From contig JAIXMP010000027.1 in assembly GCA_025677815.1 (NCBI GenBank), positions 434,001-498,000 on the forward strand: a stretch of DNA of 64,000 nucleotides, written 5' to 3'. Below, piece after piece: positions 11,647 to 22,259 of the stretch; the first letter of the stretch is position 1, and every line of letters starts with the position of its first letter. The DNA is from Phascolomyces articulosus. Taxonomy: Eukaryota; Mucoromycota; Mucoromycetes; Mucorales; Lichtheimiaceae. The position numbers and the translations under genes were made by a program. The notes beneath the pieces were generated by a model that was given only the letters and a program-made list of their open reading frames with translations, was not told the origin of the DNA and made no database searches.

Positions 11647-12600
11647 CTAATACTTTCCAATACGCATTTCGTTGGGAGTGTCCAACAAGACAAAGCGATA
11701 CCAAAGGATCATGAGAGGAATGGTAGAGAAATGCCATAAGCTATGAGCATCAAAGACACGCCAAAAAGGTGGGAAATCGAATAATTCCAATGCCATGGCA
11801 GCCGATGTACCAGCCACTGAGACAATCACCAAATAAGCATACGATCGACGATGTTTGTTTTCTGGTTTAATATATTGCAAAATAGCCCATCCAACCCATA
11901 ACAAAAGAAGCATGCTACCCACAATGACCGAAGCCATCATATTGTATCCATAATCAAAGGTATAAAAAGACAAGTACGAAATATGGGCTAAAAAGGCAAG
12001 CGTGAAAAGAACCGATAATAATCGAACAATGACCTTATTATGGATATGGAATAATCGAATTAAAGCATAATAGAAGGAATACAGGATAAATAAGCCTGCT
12101 GAAAAATAATCCAATTTTTCCGTCAATGGGAAATCTCTGGCATGGAAGACAGTGCTCCAAATCCACGCATTGATGCCAACAAGGGAAAACATCAACATGA
12201 ATGGTTTCAAGTAGTAAGCATTGGGAATGTCGCGTCGTAAAATGCGGTAGTAGTAATAATGAACATAACCATTGCCGATGGAGAACAAGACCGAGGCAGG
12301 TTCTTGAATGCCGAAAAGTCGGTAAAAGGGCCATTTTCCATAGTATTGATAAACAGATGTATTGTCAGCAAGAGCACGATCGGTAATCTGTTGCATACAA
12401 GTATATCGACAGTTTTCAGGGCAATCCCATAACGTAAGACGTAAGTAAAGTGGTAATTCGGGAGTTGGGCATTCCGTTTGTGTACAAATGTTGACACACG
12501 ATAAAAAATTAGGCTGTACGTTGCCTTTAGAAGCAGCGCATAATCCAATAAGGCCACATAGGAGTGGACCTATTAAGAAGAGTATGTTGCTTTTACGCAT
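11647..12600 (-). CDS. PER1: PER1/PGAP3-type GPI-remodelling phospholipase
   Basis: Intronless ORF, 317 aa. Seen: a signal-peptide-like N-terminus (LFLIGPLLCGLIGLCAASKG), then the Cys-rich luminal segment typical of Per1 (SCVNICTQTECP...LWDCPENCRYTCMQQIT), YGKWPFYRLFGIQEPASVLF, and about seven membrane segments. The CREST-superfamily metal-site residues are present: NAWIWSTVFHARDFPLTEKLDY (His and Asp in HARD, Asp in LDY) and FDAHSLWHFSTIP (His, His). Length matches yeast Per1 (about 357 aa) and human PGAP3 (320 aa). Known role: an ER/Golgi phospholipase A2-like enzyme that removes the sn-2 acyl chain from GPI anchors during lipid remodelling, upstream of export of GPI proteins. The single-exon structure is notable in this intron-rich region. 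Confidence 0.96.
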   Translation of the reverse strand: MRKSNILFLIGPLLCGLIGLCAASKGNVQPNFLSCVNICTQTECPTPELPLYLRLTLWDCPENCRYTCMQQITDRALADNTSVYQYYGKWPFYRLFGIQEPASVLFSIGNGYVHYYYYRILRRDIPNAYYLKPFMLMFSLVGINAWIWSTVFHARDFPLTEKLDYFSAGLFILYSFYYALIRLFHIHNKVIVRLLSVLFTLAFLAHISYLSFYTFDYGYNMMASVIVGSMLLLLWVGWAILQYIKPENKHRRSYAYLVIVSVAGTSAAMALELFDFPPFWRVFDAHSLWHFSTIPLMILWYRFVLLDTPNEMRIGKY

Positions 12601-12988
12601 AAGATCCTTTTTTTTTGTGGTTGCTTATAGAAAAAGTAAAGAAGGAAAGACGTGTTTTTATTTCTGTAGCACATGCAAGAATTAATTTTTTTTGGTAACC
12701 GACAATGGGATATGTGTGTGTATTTATAGATTGGCTCGACTTCTATCTCGAGCTTTAGAGTGAGTTGTATCATTCTTATAATTTGCCTTATTTTTTTTTT
12801 AAAAAAAAAATAACCGAGGTTTAAAGCTAGCACTTATACCAATTGTAAACTAAAATGAAGCATAATTTATGCCTAATAAGCATAGTGCAAAAGTCTAATG
12901 TTTAAATGGAAAAATATATATCCGTTTACTAAATTGGGCAAATCATAAATTGTGGATTACAGGGCCTCTTCAGTCTTTATTAACTTCG
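12601..12988. other. Intergenic spacer
   Basis: Holds the presumed PER1 promoter (minus strand) and a T10/A10 palindrome near 12790-12810. Nothing coding is visible. Confidence 0.5.
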
Positions 12989-13073
12989 ATGACTACAAAT
13001 AGTATACAGAGCCAAGTCAATGGGTAAGAAATTATTATTACTTTTATGCAAATTATAATCGACGTATATCTCT

Positions 13074-13108
<35 letters not shown>

Positions 13109-13775
13109 CTATCCTTCAAATTCAAAAAAAAAGATGTTGGACAATAAAAAAGTCCTCCTTGGATATCCGTGCTGAAATTAATCCGAAACCTGATCAAATA
13201 TTAGCAAATGCTCCTCATTATTACACAATTGGTTATCATATACTACGACTGTAAGTTCTTGATTTATTTCTTTCAAAGCTTTTATATATTTATTAAAAAA
13301 AAAAGAAAGAAGGAGAAAAGATACGTGATAACACTGTATAACCATCCAATAACACGTTTAATCGTAATGTAGCTATTTTATGAATTAACAGATTTTTATC
13401 TTTAAATCGATTTGTGTTTTTAACCAGGATTCATGCGGTATTGCATTATAGCCACGTTTTGGTAGAAATTTGGGAGTTGAACGCACGGCATTTCGCCAAA
13501 CTTTGTTTCATGAGCAAACTTTCAATAGCGAAATCTGTATGTTTATTGCTAATGAGTGTGGTTTCAGCAATCAAAGTATCACGATCGAAGCGTATTATGC
13601 GTATAAAGAATCTGCTCTGGCAAGGGTTGAAGCAAGAAGACAATATGAGCGAAGAGTCATTCGAGAGGTAGCAAAAGATAGCACGGAGCGAGGTCACAGA
13701 CAGCTATTGGAAAATGAGCAGCGAGCAACCTCAAGAAGATACTTTACAAGATTGTATGATCGACAGCGACCGTAA
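12989..13775 (+). CDS. Putative small gene of unknown function, reading frame of last exon ambiguous
   Basis: Proposed exons 12989-13023, 13134-13250 and 13466-13775 give 153 aa. The joins follow GTAAG donors and AG acceptors and hold the frame. Middle exon: SSLDIRAEINPKPDQILAN then APHYYTIGYHILRL. Last exon: GVERTAFRQTLFHEQTFNSE, then a charged tail (ARVEARRQYERRVIREVAKD and beyond). An alternative acceptor after position 13427 gives another frame ending at 13671 (131 aa), because both frames are open. I prefer the first since its codons begin more often with G or A, as in real genes here. The intron holds a (TAA)n microsatellite (about 13079-13106). No family is recognised. It could be a decaying gene or mobile-element remnant; base composition is less AT-rich than the surroundings. 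Confidence 0.4.
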
Positions 13776-14458
13776 TATATCTTCATATCCACACTTCTTC
13801 TCATACATAATTATCGATATTATTACATACTGTAACGTTTTATTAAATTATTTTTACAAATCAAAATATTTCTAATCTAAAGCCAGATCCAAACAAAATG
13901 CTTATATCTAAATAAAGAAATAACAACAATGATACGAGTAAGTTAGTAAACGATTATAAAGTAACCACAATGACACTCCTCTTTGATCCGATTCTCAATA
14001 AATTATTAAATGTATAATAACTTACCATATAAGCAAATTGTAAGGTCCTGGCCAGAAGAAATATCTTGACATGTAAAAAAAAATGATTTGTATTGGTATT
14101 ATTGTTTGGTAATTGATGTATATAATAAACGAAGATTTAATGCTTACCACGTAAGTATAGAGGATGCTTCCTGCCGATGGCCACCCCCCCATAATTCATC
14201 AACATATGACCATACTTGTACTGAGCAACTACAAGGCTTTTTTTACAATAGAAAACCTTGCAGGAACTCCAAGCAAATGGTCGTTGATGAAAAATGAGAG
14301 GAACCATCCCAGGGCACCCGGAAGACCGTTGTCGAGGACAACGGAACTATAAAATAAAGAAACAGTTCGTCATAACATATTAGATATATATACATTAAAG
14401 TTTATCATTGAATTCCAACGCTACCCACAAAAGAGAAATAGTAATAATTACACTTCAT
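13776..14458. other. Gene-poor spacer with possible coding remnant on minus strand
   Basis: Mostly AT-rich. Between about 14165 and 14350 the minus strand reads GALGWFLSFFINDHLLGVP then ARFSIVKKAL in one frame before a stop. The composition there is richer in GC than its surroundings. It may be a fragment of an old membrane-protein or transposon gene, but no start, splicing or family can be supported. Confidence 0.3.
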
Positions 14459-14680
14459 GCTTGTACTTGTGTGTGCTTGTACTTGTGTGTGCTTGTACTT
14501 GTGTGTGCTTGTACTTGTGTGTGCTTGTGAGTGTGTGTGCTTGTGCTTGTGTGTGCTTGTGAGTGTGTGTGCTTGTGTGCTTGTGTTTGTGTGTGTGTGA
14601 GAGCTTGAGAGAGAGCTTGAGAGAGAGCTTGAGAGAGAGCTTGAGAGAGAGTACTTGTGAGAGTGCTTGTGCTTGTATGT
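14459..14680. repeat. Compound minisatellite (16-bp and 12-bp units)
   Basis: Four perfect tandem copies of the 16-bp unit TGCTTGTACTTGTGTG run from 14459 to 14522. Degenerate TGTGTGCTTGTG derivatives follow, then four copies of the 12-bp unit GAGAGCTTGAGA (14599-14646) and a mixed tail. The whole array is strand-asymmetric (G/T-rich on +). A long minus-strand open frame across it is only the His/Thr/Lys/Ser-rich translation of the repeat. Confidence 0.9.
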
Positions 14681-15581
14681 GAAAGATTTGATGGAGAAAA
14701 AAAAAAAAAAAGAAAAATTATTCACTCCTTTTATAGTTTTTTTTTTTTTTGGACCCAATCTTATTCCTGGTTCTTTGCTATCTATAAACATAATATCAAT
14801 TCTTTCTGTAACTGACGACTTTTTATTTTTCCCAATAACAACTTCCTCAAAACAAAGAAATGATTCTTTGTTTTCCTGTATTAAACTTAATTTTAGCACC
14901 ATAAGTAATTAACCCGAATAGTCCGATGAATACATGAAAAAATGCAAGTTCATCAGGAATAATTTCATTTTAATAGAATACCTCTTTATGCTATTTACAA
15001 ACCATTGTGCGTATACGAACAATCATGATAATGTCATGATAGCTACTATTTTTATTATATTCTACTATGTTAATGGAATAATATAGTGACCTTTGTTTTT
15101 CTATCTTTCAAATACAAAATCACAAGAAAAGAGGCTGCATAAAAAAAAGTATTTCATTTAACAATAACGAGTGAAAACCATCATCTAGGTATATGTATCA
15201 AGGTTTATTCTACCAGAAAAAAACCTGATTTAACCTATTTTGCCAGGATTATTTTATCCTTTGATGAAAGAAAAAACCTGTCTCTATTACCCCAAATTTC
15301 AGAAAAAAAAAGAAATAGTTGACCACTTTTCATTTTTTGTGATTTAAGTTCTGGAGGCGATTAACCAAGTTCAGAGTCAACAATGTTATGTAGTTTAGAT
15401 CTTCAATGTATACACAAATTCTTCAGTAGGGGCTCATGTCATTGCCTTTATTATGTACTATATATAGTATTTGATCATTTTGTTTTATTCTTCTTATTTA
15501 TATTGATATCAACAACAAAACAATAATCAGCACTTCATTAAAAAAATGGTTTTTCTGGACAACCAAAATATTGAATGTTTG
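14681..15581. other. Intergenic, no gene seen
   Basis: The stretch is AT-rich with homopolymer A and T runs near 14695-14750. No coding sequence or structured repeat was noticed. Confidence 0.5.
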
Positions 15582-15728
15582 CACTCAGGAAGGAAATTTG
15601 TTAAATATTCATGTTCATTCTGGTAATTTCAATACAATACAATTGGTCCAAACAGATATTTTACTAAGCACCCCCATAACAAGTTACAAATACATGAACT
15701 AGATTTAACAAGTTTCTTTTCCGTAGTG
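15582..15728. mobile_element. MITE-like inverted-repeat element, copy 1 (internally deleted)
   Basis: Begins CACTCAGGAAGGAAATTTGT and ends with the reverse complement of CACTACGGAAAAGAAACTTG, so both ends show CACT..GGAA..GAAACTTGTTAAAT. The left arm is about 100 bp and continues with GTTCATTCTGGTAATTTC and CCAAACAGATATTTTACTA. The right arm is only about 40 bp, so much of it is missing. The left arm is closely similar to both arms of the element at 50597-50818. There is no coding capacity and no clear target-site duplication. Confidence 0.75.
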
Positions 15729-17697
15729 TTATGCTTGTTCATCATTCTTTTATACGTACAGACCAAAGCAACATAACTTTTTAAATAGCAACATCATTCC
15801 ATAATTATATATTACTTACTAGTATGACGATATGCACTTTTTTTTTGATAAAAATATATATATCGTTTTGCATCTATTATTACTACTTTTTTTTATATTT
15901 ACTCTGTGGTAATTTTCTTATATGAACTTGCCAAAAAAGTACAATATTGGGGTTTATATTTTCTTCATAACCATTTGAATTAAAAGTACTCTTTTTCTTC
16001 CAGATAAATAAATAAATATTACTAACTCATTTATGCCAGTGTGCTGATGACTTGTCATCGAAAAGAAACCCAAATATACAAAATCTAGAGCTTTCTAGTT
16101 ACGTATTTCTCTGATTTTATGCAAGCTTATGTTTCCGTAGTTTTTATCATGCATGAAAAAGAAACCGTTGTGGTGAAGACAGTAATAACTACATTTATTG
16201 ACCATAATATTATTATAGAAGTAACCTATGAATACTACTGTGGGTATATCCTACTAGTTGATTGAAGATACCATGACTAACGTAAAATTGATATAAACAT
16301 GCTTGAAAAAAAAACATAATAAAAGAGCATTAGTACAAACCTTTATCACAAAAACAAGAAAATAAAAAATTGGGTTTGGTGTCTGTAAGGAAGGCGTGAA
16401 GATGAAACTTTGGAGTCCTTAAGCGAAAATCTTGATATCCTTAATAAATCCCATTACCTCGATTTCAGTATTCTTAACTCACCTTCCTAAATTAGAAATG
16501 CTCTGAGTTAAAACAGCCAATCGTTTGGCAGAGAAGGTCCAAATTTTACCAAAAAGAAAAGAATAAAAATGAGTTATGATACTGTTATCATAATAAATAT
16601 ATAAATAAGTATAACCGGCTGCATTACATAATCCATCCTCCAATAATAATACTAGTAATATATAACAATGATCATTGTATAATAATACCTAATAAGAAAT
16701 TAAGACCACACAATGATTAATAACAAACATCATTCGATTCTCACATGACTTCTTTTGTCTCTTTCTATTTGTCATTTAATCTATTTATCTCTCCATTTCT
16801 TATCCACACCACAGACACAACGACGTGGTGGTGGTCCTCAATGGAGGTGAGATACTGGTAAAGACAATAATGAGTGGTATTGCTTCATGTTTTCTTCTGA
16901 GCCAAAGATCACGTAGTGTGATAATGATTGGTTGGAGACTTTATTATAGTAAAATCAAGAAAACATTATATCTTCTGTCCCTTGCTTGTTATGTAAATGT
17001 TAACACAAATAAATCAATCGTCCCCAAAGAATAATATTACATTACATTTCAATTTTTTTCTCTTCAAGTTGAACCATGAAGATCTGTACCCCTTTATATC
17101 TATAAATTTCCTATGTCTTCTTCATCTTCTTTCTGTTTCTTTAGCTCTGTATAAAATAGACTTGCTCCTATCACCACTTTTGTCATATCAGCTTTAAACA
17201 GATATTTTCAGTTAAGTAGAAAATTGTTGGTGTTGGCTTTAGAATGAGTTTTGGCTGTATATTCTCTTTATTGACGTAATTTCTGGAGACATACGCCATC
17301 AAGTTAAAATTGGTTCGTCTATTATCCTTTTCTTATAGAATATTAAACAATGACATTGGTGTGAATATCATGCTTTCATATACATTATATGTAGCGATAT
17401 CTGTTGCTAGTGACATTTTACTTAATATTTTACATATTAGATATTTAAATCAATTATATCCGTGAAAAATAAATGGATTTTTGCATTCAAGGGTTGAATA
17501 GGTGCTCTATTGGATGGTACATATTATGCTTGAATAGGAAATAGTATACGATGGTAAACGAGAATATTTTTTACACCTGTTAAAAACGGAAGAAGACACT
17601 AAAATAAAAAGAAAAAAAAATTGAAGGAGTTCAAACCCAAATCTGCAAATTTGATTTCCCTTTCCTTTCTTCATTCACATTTTTTTAAAGCATACCA
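15729..17697. other. Intergenic, no gene seen
   Basis: About 2 kb of AT-rich sequence before the G-patch gene. A short + open frame at about 16825-17034 has no domain signal and I do not accept it. Pyrimidine-rich sequence at about 17650-17690 probably lies in the promoter or 5' UTR of the next gene. Confidence 0.5.
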
Positions 17698-19221
17698 ATG
17701 CATCCACAAAAATCGCAAGCCGGTTTTAAATTTGTTATTAAATCAAAGTTAACTCCCGAGCAAGTTTCAGGAACTAATGAGAAACCTGCAGAAGAAGCAT
17801 TGCCGAAACAGCAAGAACCAGCAAAAGGAATAACTAAACAACAAACAGAATCATCTAAACAACCTCATGCAAGAGTTGAAACAACACCACCTGGCGATGC
17901 TGATGAAATTGAGCGTAAACGAAAACGAAGTGAAAAAGATGCTATCCCTTTGGCTTCGAAAAAGGTCCTTTTTTTTTTCTTTCCTTTTCCCTCATTTTAT
18001 TCTAGATACACATCGTTGAATCCATTGCTAACGAACAACAAAATCGAAATAATTTTCAAAACTTTAGATTCATAGTCAACTTCAACGTTGGAATCAAAAG
18101 AAGGCAGAGCTTAAAGAACAAACAGAGCATGGGGATAATGAGGAAGATGTAACAGTGATAGCTGAATCATCTCATGGTACAATGACCTTGGAGTACGCCG
18201 ATTTGAAGATTATGGCATGTTTATTATGTCAGCGCAAGTTTAAAACAGTCCAAGATTTACAAAGACATCAACAAGTATCTGAGTTGCACAAAGTACGACC
18301 CTTGGGTGATGATTGCACATATACACAAACGAAAGAGAAAGAAAAAATAGAAATCCTTTAAGAAATATCATCTATGCGAAAATTTCAAGTTAATGGATCC
18401 AGTTTTGTAACTGAATTTTTATAATGAAAAAAACAACAACTTCATTTACTATAGAAAAACCTTCAAGATCCCGTGTGTGTGGACAAAGCAAAGTTGAAAA
18501 TGCGTTCTGTGAAAACAGATACTGAGCAAGCTGAGGAACGTTTGGTCGATGTAAGTTATCATTTTAATTGGAGAGGGAGGAAAAGGTGTAGTCTCTTTTT
18601 TTTCTGGTGTGGCAAATGGCAAAAAAAAAGAACAGCAAAAGTGTTCAACCATAAAGTAGCAAAATTATCGAAATCGAGCAGCCGAACGAAGACAAGCGTA
18701 TGGTCAGCCCGAAAAACCAGTGATACCATCTCAACAAAAACGTAATATACGAGCGCCTTCTGTACAACGACAAACTGAAGCAGACAAGTGAGATTTCATA
18801 AAATATATTATTAATTTCTTTAGTATAGAAAGATGGTGTTTGTAAAAAATGAGATAGAAAGAGACTTAAACATTAGGAATTACAGGGCAACAACAACATC
18901 AATAGAAAAACCAATCACAGACGATAATGTTGGAGCTCGTATGCTTCAACAAATGGGTTGGCGACGTGGTGAAGGTCTCGGTAAAGATGCAGCGGGTATT
19001 GTGAACCCAATAGCTGCCGAACAATATGCTCAAGGCGCTGGTCTAGGTGCAGCTCATTCCAAACGAAGTATATCCTCCATGAACGGTTCGGACAGTTATA
19101 AAGATCGAGTGAAAGAAATGGTAGTTATCTCTTCATCATGCTTTTCATATAATTCATTCTTGTGGGTACTTTTTATTATTCTTAGGCACGGCGACGATAT
19201 GAAGAAGAAGAAGAAGATTGA
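17698..19221 (+). CDS. RBM5/RBM10-like splicing factor: C2H2 zinc finger plus G-patch
   Basis: Six exons: 17698-17964, 18068-18292, 18455-18550, 18660-18787, 18886-19120 and 19186-19221, in frame, 328 aa. Seen: an acidic/Gln-rich N-terminus; a single zinc finger (ACLLCQRKFKTVQDLQRHQQ then VSELHK, about 131-157); a helical block ending RAAERRQAYG, which matches the RDRAAERREKYG motif of RBM5/10; then a G-patch (NVGARMLQQMGWRRGEGLGK, about 251-270, with GAGLGA following), SYKDRVKEM, and an ARRRYEEE tail. This order is the C-terminal half of human RBM5/RBM10. The N-terminal RRMs, RanBP2-type finger and OCRE domain of the human proteins are absent. Known role: RBM5/10 act in pre-spliceosome assembly, and the G-patch activates DEAH helicases such as DHX15/Prp43. 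The first donor (GTCCTT) is weak. Confidence 0.88.
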
Positions 19222-19584
19222 GACACAATCAAAAAATGAAGATTCATATATCACCAACTATTATTTCTTTAATGAAACACCACGCAATCCATCCATCCAA
19301 CTTGTTACAATTAATAATAAAGCAATGAGCAACACTTTGAATAATTTAAATCCTATTATAAAGTTAATTGTGTGTCTATTATATAATCTTTTGTTGTTAT
19401 AAGAGAACGTGTGTGATGTCGTACATCCAGGAACAATAAAAAGGCTTGTTCGGAGTGATGGAAGGAAAGAAAGAAAGAGAAGCTTCCATATCCTATGCAT
19501 CTTTTAATTCAAAGACAGGTTCTCTCCCTAAAAAACTATAGACATTTTGCTATCTTTTTTTTTTATAAATAATATTCTGTCTGT
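19222..19584. other. Intergenic spacer between two + genes
   Basis: The spacer is short and AT-rich and contains the presumed 3' UTR of the G-patch gene and the promoter of the transporter gene. A purine-rich run (GAAAGAAAGAAAGAGAAG-like) lies near 19460-19480. No gene is seen. Confidence 0.5.
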
Positions 19585-21753
19585 ATGGTACATGCAGCTT
19601 CTGTAGATGGCGCGACAGCAACAAACAATATTGCGATGGAGCATCGCCACGGCCATAAAATAGATAACACAACAGCACAACAACCTCAATCACCGGTAGA
19701 CAGTGATGCTTATTTATTACAAGATGAAGATCCTTTATCATTGCCATCGGAACGATTATTACCTGACGAGTCGAATCGAAAAAAACTTAGTCCACAAAGC
19801 ATTGCATTAATAAAATCGTCGGCGATCAATGTACTATGGATATTAACATGGTACGATCTTTGGTTGAGAAACATGTTTTTATTATCCCTTTGAAACCCCC
19901 TTCTCACGCACCCCTTTTCTCAACCTCGTTACGGCTAAATTGAAATAATAAAACTATGCTTATAGGTATTTGGTAAGGAAACTTTTTTTCTTCCTTTCTA
20001 CAACAACATACAATTCGAATGATTGTTTCCCTGTTTATTGTTATTATAATGATGATTATTTCGATGATAAAAACCAAGATCAAAAGAAAGCGACAAAAAC
20101 TGATGATAGTTGAGAGGTGATATAAAATATTCTAGTTTGCAACCTTCCTCTCTGTATATAACAAATGGATGTTTTCCGAAGAACATTATGGTTTCCAGTT
20201 TCCTTTATTTGTCTCTAGTACTCATATGGTGGTTCAATTCATTTTTGCTGGTTTTTCTTTACTGTTGGTACCTAAAATACGACCTACAAAACGACCTACA
20301 CTTAAAGAATATATGTATGTTGACAACTATTTTTGTTTGGTTTTTTTTTGTTTCATATATAATGGTCATTTTTTTTGGAGACTAATCCATTGTTACCATG
20401 ATATACTGTAGTTTTAAAGTCCTTCCTTGTGCGTTGGCAACCAGCCTTGATATTGGACTTTCAAACCTTTCCTTGAAAACAATTACATTATCATTCTATA
20501 GTAAGTTGGTATGGATGGTGGAAGAGGAATTTGGTATTTGAATCCAATTTGTTTTGTTTTAATAGTGTATTTCTTTTAAATATATCATCATAGCAATGTG
20601 CAAATCATCCACTCTTGCATTTGTCCTTATTTTTGCATTTCTTTTCCGTCTTGAAAAACCAAGTTTGAAACTAATTGGAATCATTTTCATTATCATCCTG
20701 GGTGTCCTTCTTATGGTTTCCGATGAAACCGAGTTTGAATTGGTTGGGTAAGCCTATTTTTGTTTATAGATATATTTCGATATAAAGCAGTGATGGGTAT
20801 CCATCTATCCTATTCATATATACACCTTATCAATGATTACTTTCTTCCTCGATTCTAATTTTTACAGATTTATTTGTGTCATGACTGCCTCAGCATGTGG
20901 TGGTCTTCGATGGGCTCTAACCGAAGTATTACTTCGAAAGGAAAGTATGGGTTTAACAAATCCATTTGCATCCATCTTCTTCTTGGCACCCGCACAAGGC
21001 ATTATTCTCTTTATACTTGCAGCTCCAGTCGAAGGGTATCCAACTATTTTCCGTAGTGCATTTTTCGTGTCATTTGCTGAAGGCATTCATACCGTACGTT
21101 TTTTTTTATATATCTGTTTCTGGTGTATTATATAAATACGCATGATAAATAACCGTTTTTTTTTGTTATTAGACGGGAATCATTCTTGTTGGCGGATGCT
21201 TGGCGTTTTTCATGATTATGGCAGAATTCTTTTTGATTAAACGAACATCAGTGGTGACACTAAGTGTTTGTGGTATCTTTAAGGTAAAATAAAAAGAGAC
21301 TATAAATATCATCGTGTTAGTTTTTTTTTTATCTCACACCTACCCATTTTTAATTCATATGTACTATAGGAAGTGGCCACTATTTTTGTTTCCACACTTG
21401 TGTTTGGTGATGTTTTGACGATCATTAACAGTATTGGTTTATGTATTACATTATTTGGCATTGGATTATATAATTGGTTGAAAATGCGACGAGCTACTCT
21501 ACAAGCACGTAAAGAGGTTCGTGACCAAGAACTTGATGGAATGTTGGATAATGAAGAAAATGGATCAAGTCGTGAACATCACCATCATCATCCACGGGAA
21601 CCCATGTATAGCATGGTTGCTGAAAGTACTCCTATTTTACTTGTGGATGGTGCCATGACCAATTATCGAGATAGTATCGATAGTGATAGCGATGATGATT
21701 TGGGTAATAACAAAAACCATCATCATACACGAGAGCAGTATGAGTTACGGTAG
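19585..21753 (+). CDS. Nucleotide-sugar/triose-phosphate transporter family (SLC35C2/Ymd8-like)
   Basis: Eight exons: 19585-19850, 19966-19972, 20136-20314, 20412-20500, 20594-20747, 20868-21093, 21173-21283 and 21370-21753; 471 aa. The second exon is only 7 nt (GTATTTG). Without it the frame breaks before the conserved block; with it the protein reads [20 protein letters not shown], the hallmark first helix of the TPT/SLC35C2 subfamily. Further blocks: [75 protein letters not shown], and [17 protein letters not shown], making about ten membrane helices. The C-terminal cytosolic tail is acidic and His-rich (HHHHHP; DSDSDDD). Known family role: drug/metabolite-superfamily exchangers in Golgi/ER membranes. 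The substrate cannot be assigned. SLC35C2 is linked to GDP-fucose handling in animals. Confidence 0.92.
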
Positions 21754-22259
21754 AATTACCCCTCTCCCATTGTTAGTTTCCTTTTTTATATATACATTTA
21801 ACAATTTGGCATTTTGTAAAGTTCTTTTTTTATATAAATTTTATTATCATTACGTGGCGTACGTTTGCTTATACATATAATCGGCAATAAGGAAAAAAGA
21901 GAATTTTCCATATAGACATTACTGATTGAGTATATAGATTATCCCAAGCAAATGGAACAATTTCTTTTTTATATATAATTCTCGTGTGGTATTGAAAGGA
22001 TATGTCATTATTAAGTTTTACTACCGCTATTTTTGGTTTATAATCTTGTATACAAAAATATGTAAAGAAAAATATAATAATATATATAATTTATTCAAAA
22101 CATATTTAATAATAAGAGGGGGATAATAGAAAGTATACATAGAGAAGTGGGAATAAAGAACATAGGTGAGAGGGGGGGATATAAAAAAAGATAATAATAA
22201 TGAGACATAATGAGATATACAAAATTTACATAGGTTTTTCTTTTCATTTCTTATGAGGA
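21754..22259. other. Convergent intergenic spacer
   Basis: This AT-rich 3'-to-3' spacer separates the transporter (+) from the membrane-protein gene (-). It contains A/T runs that could serve both polyadenylation regions. No coding sequence is visible. Confidence 0.5.

Noticed and set aside
14405..14902. A 165-codon minus-strand open frame
   Set aside because: It is mostly the translation of the minisatellite (His/Thr/Lys/Ser repeats) flanked by homopolymer A/T, with no domain or splice context.
17620..17640. tRNA B-box-like sequence (GTTCAAACCC region)
   Set aside because: No matching A-box, anticodon arm or cloverleaf could be built. No tRNA was found anywhere in the window.
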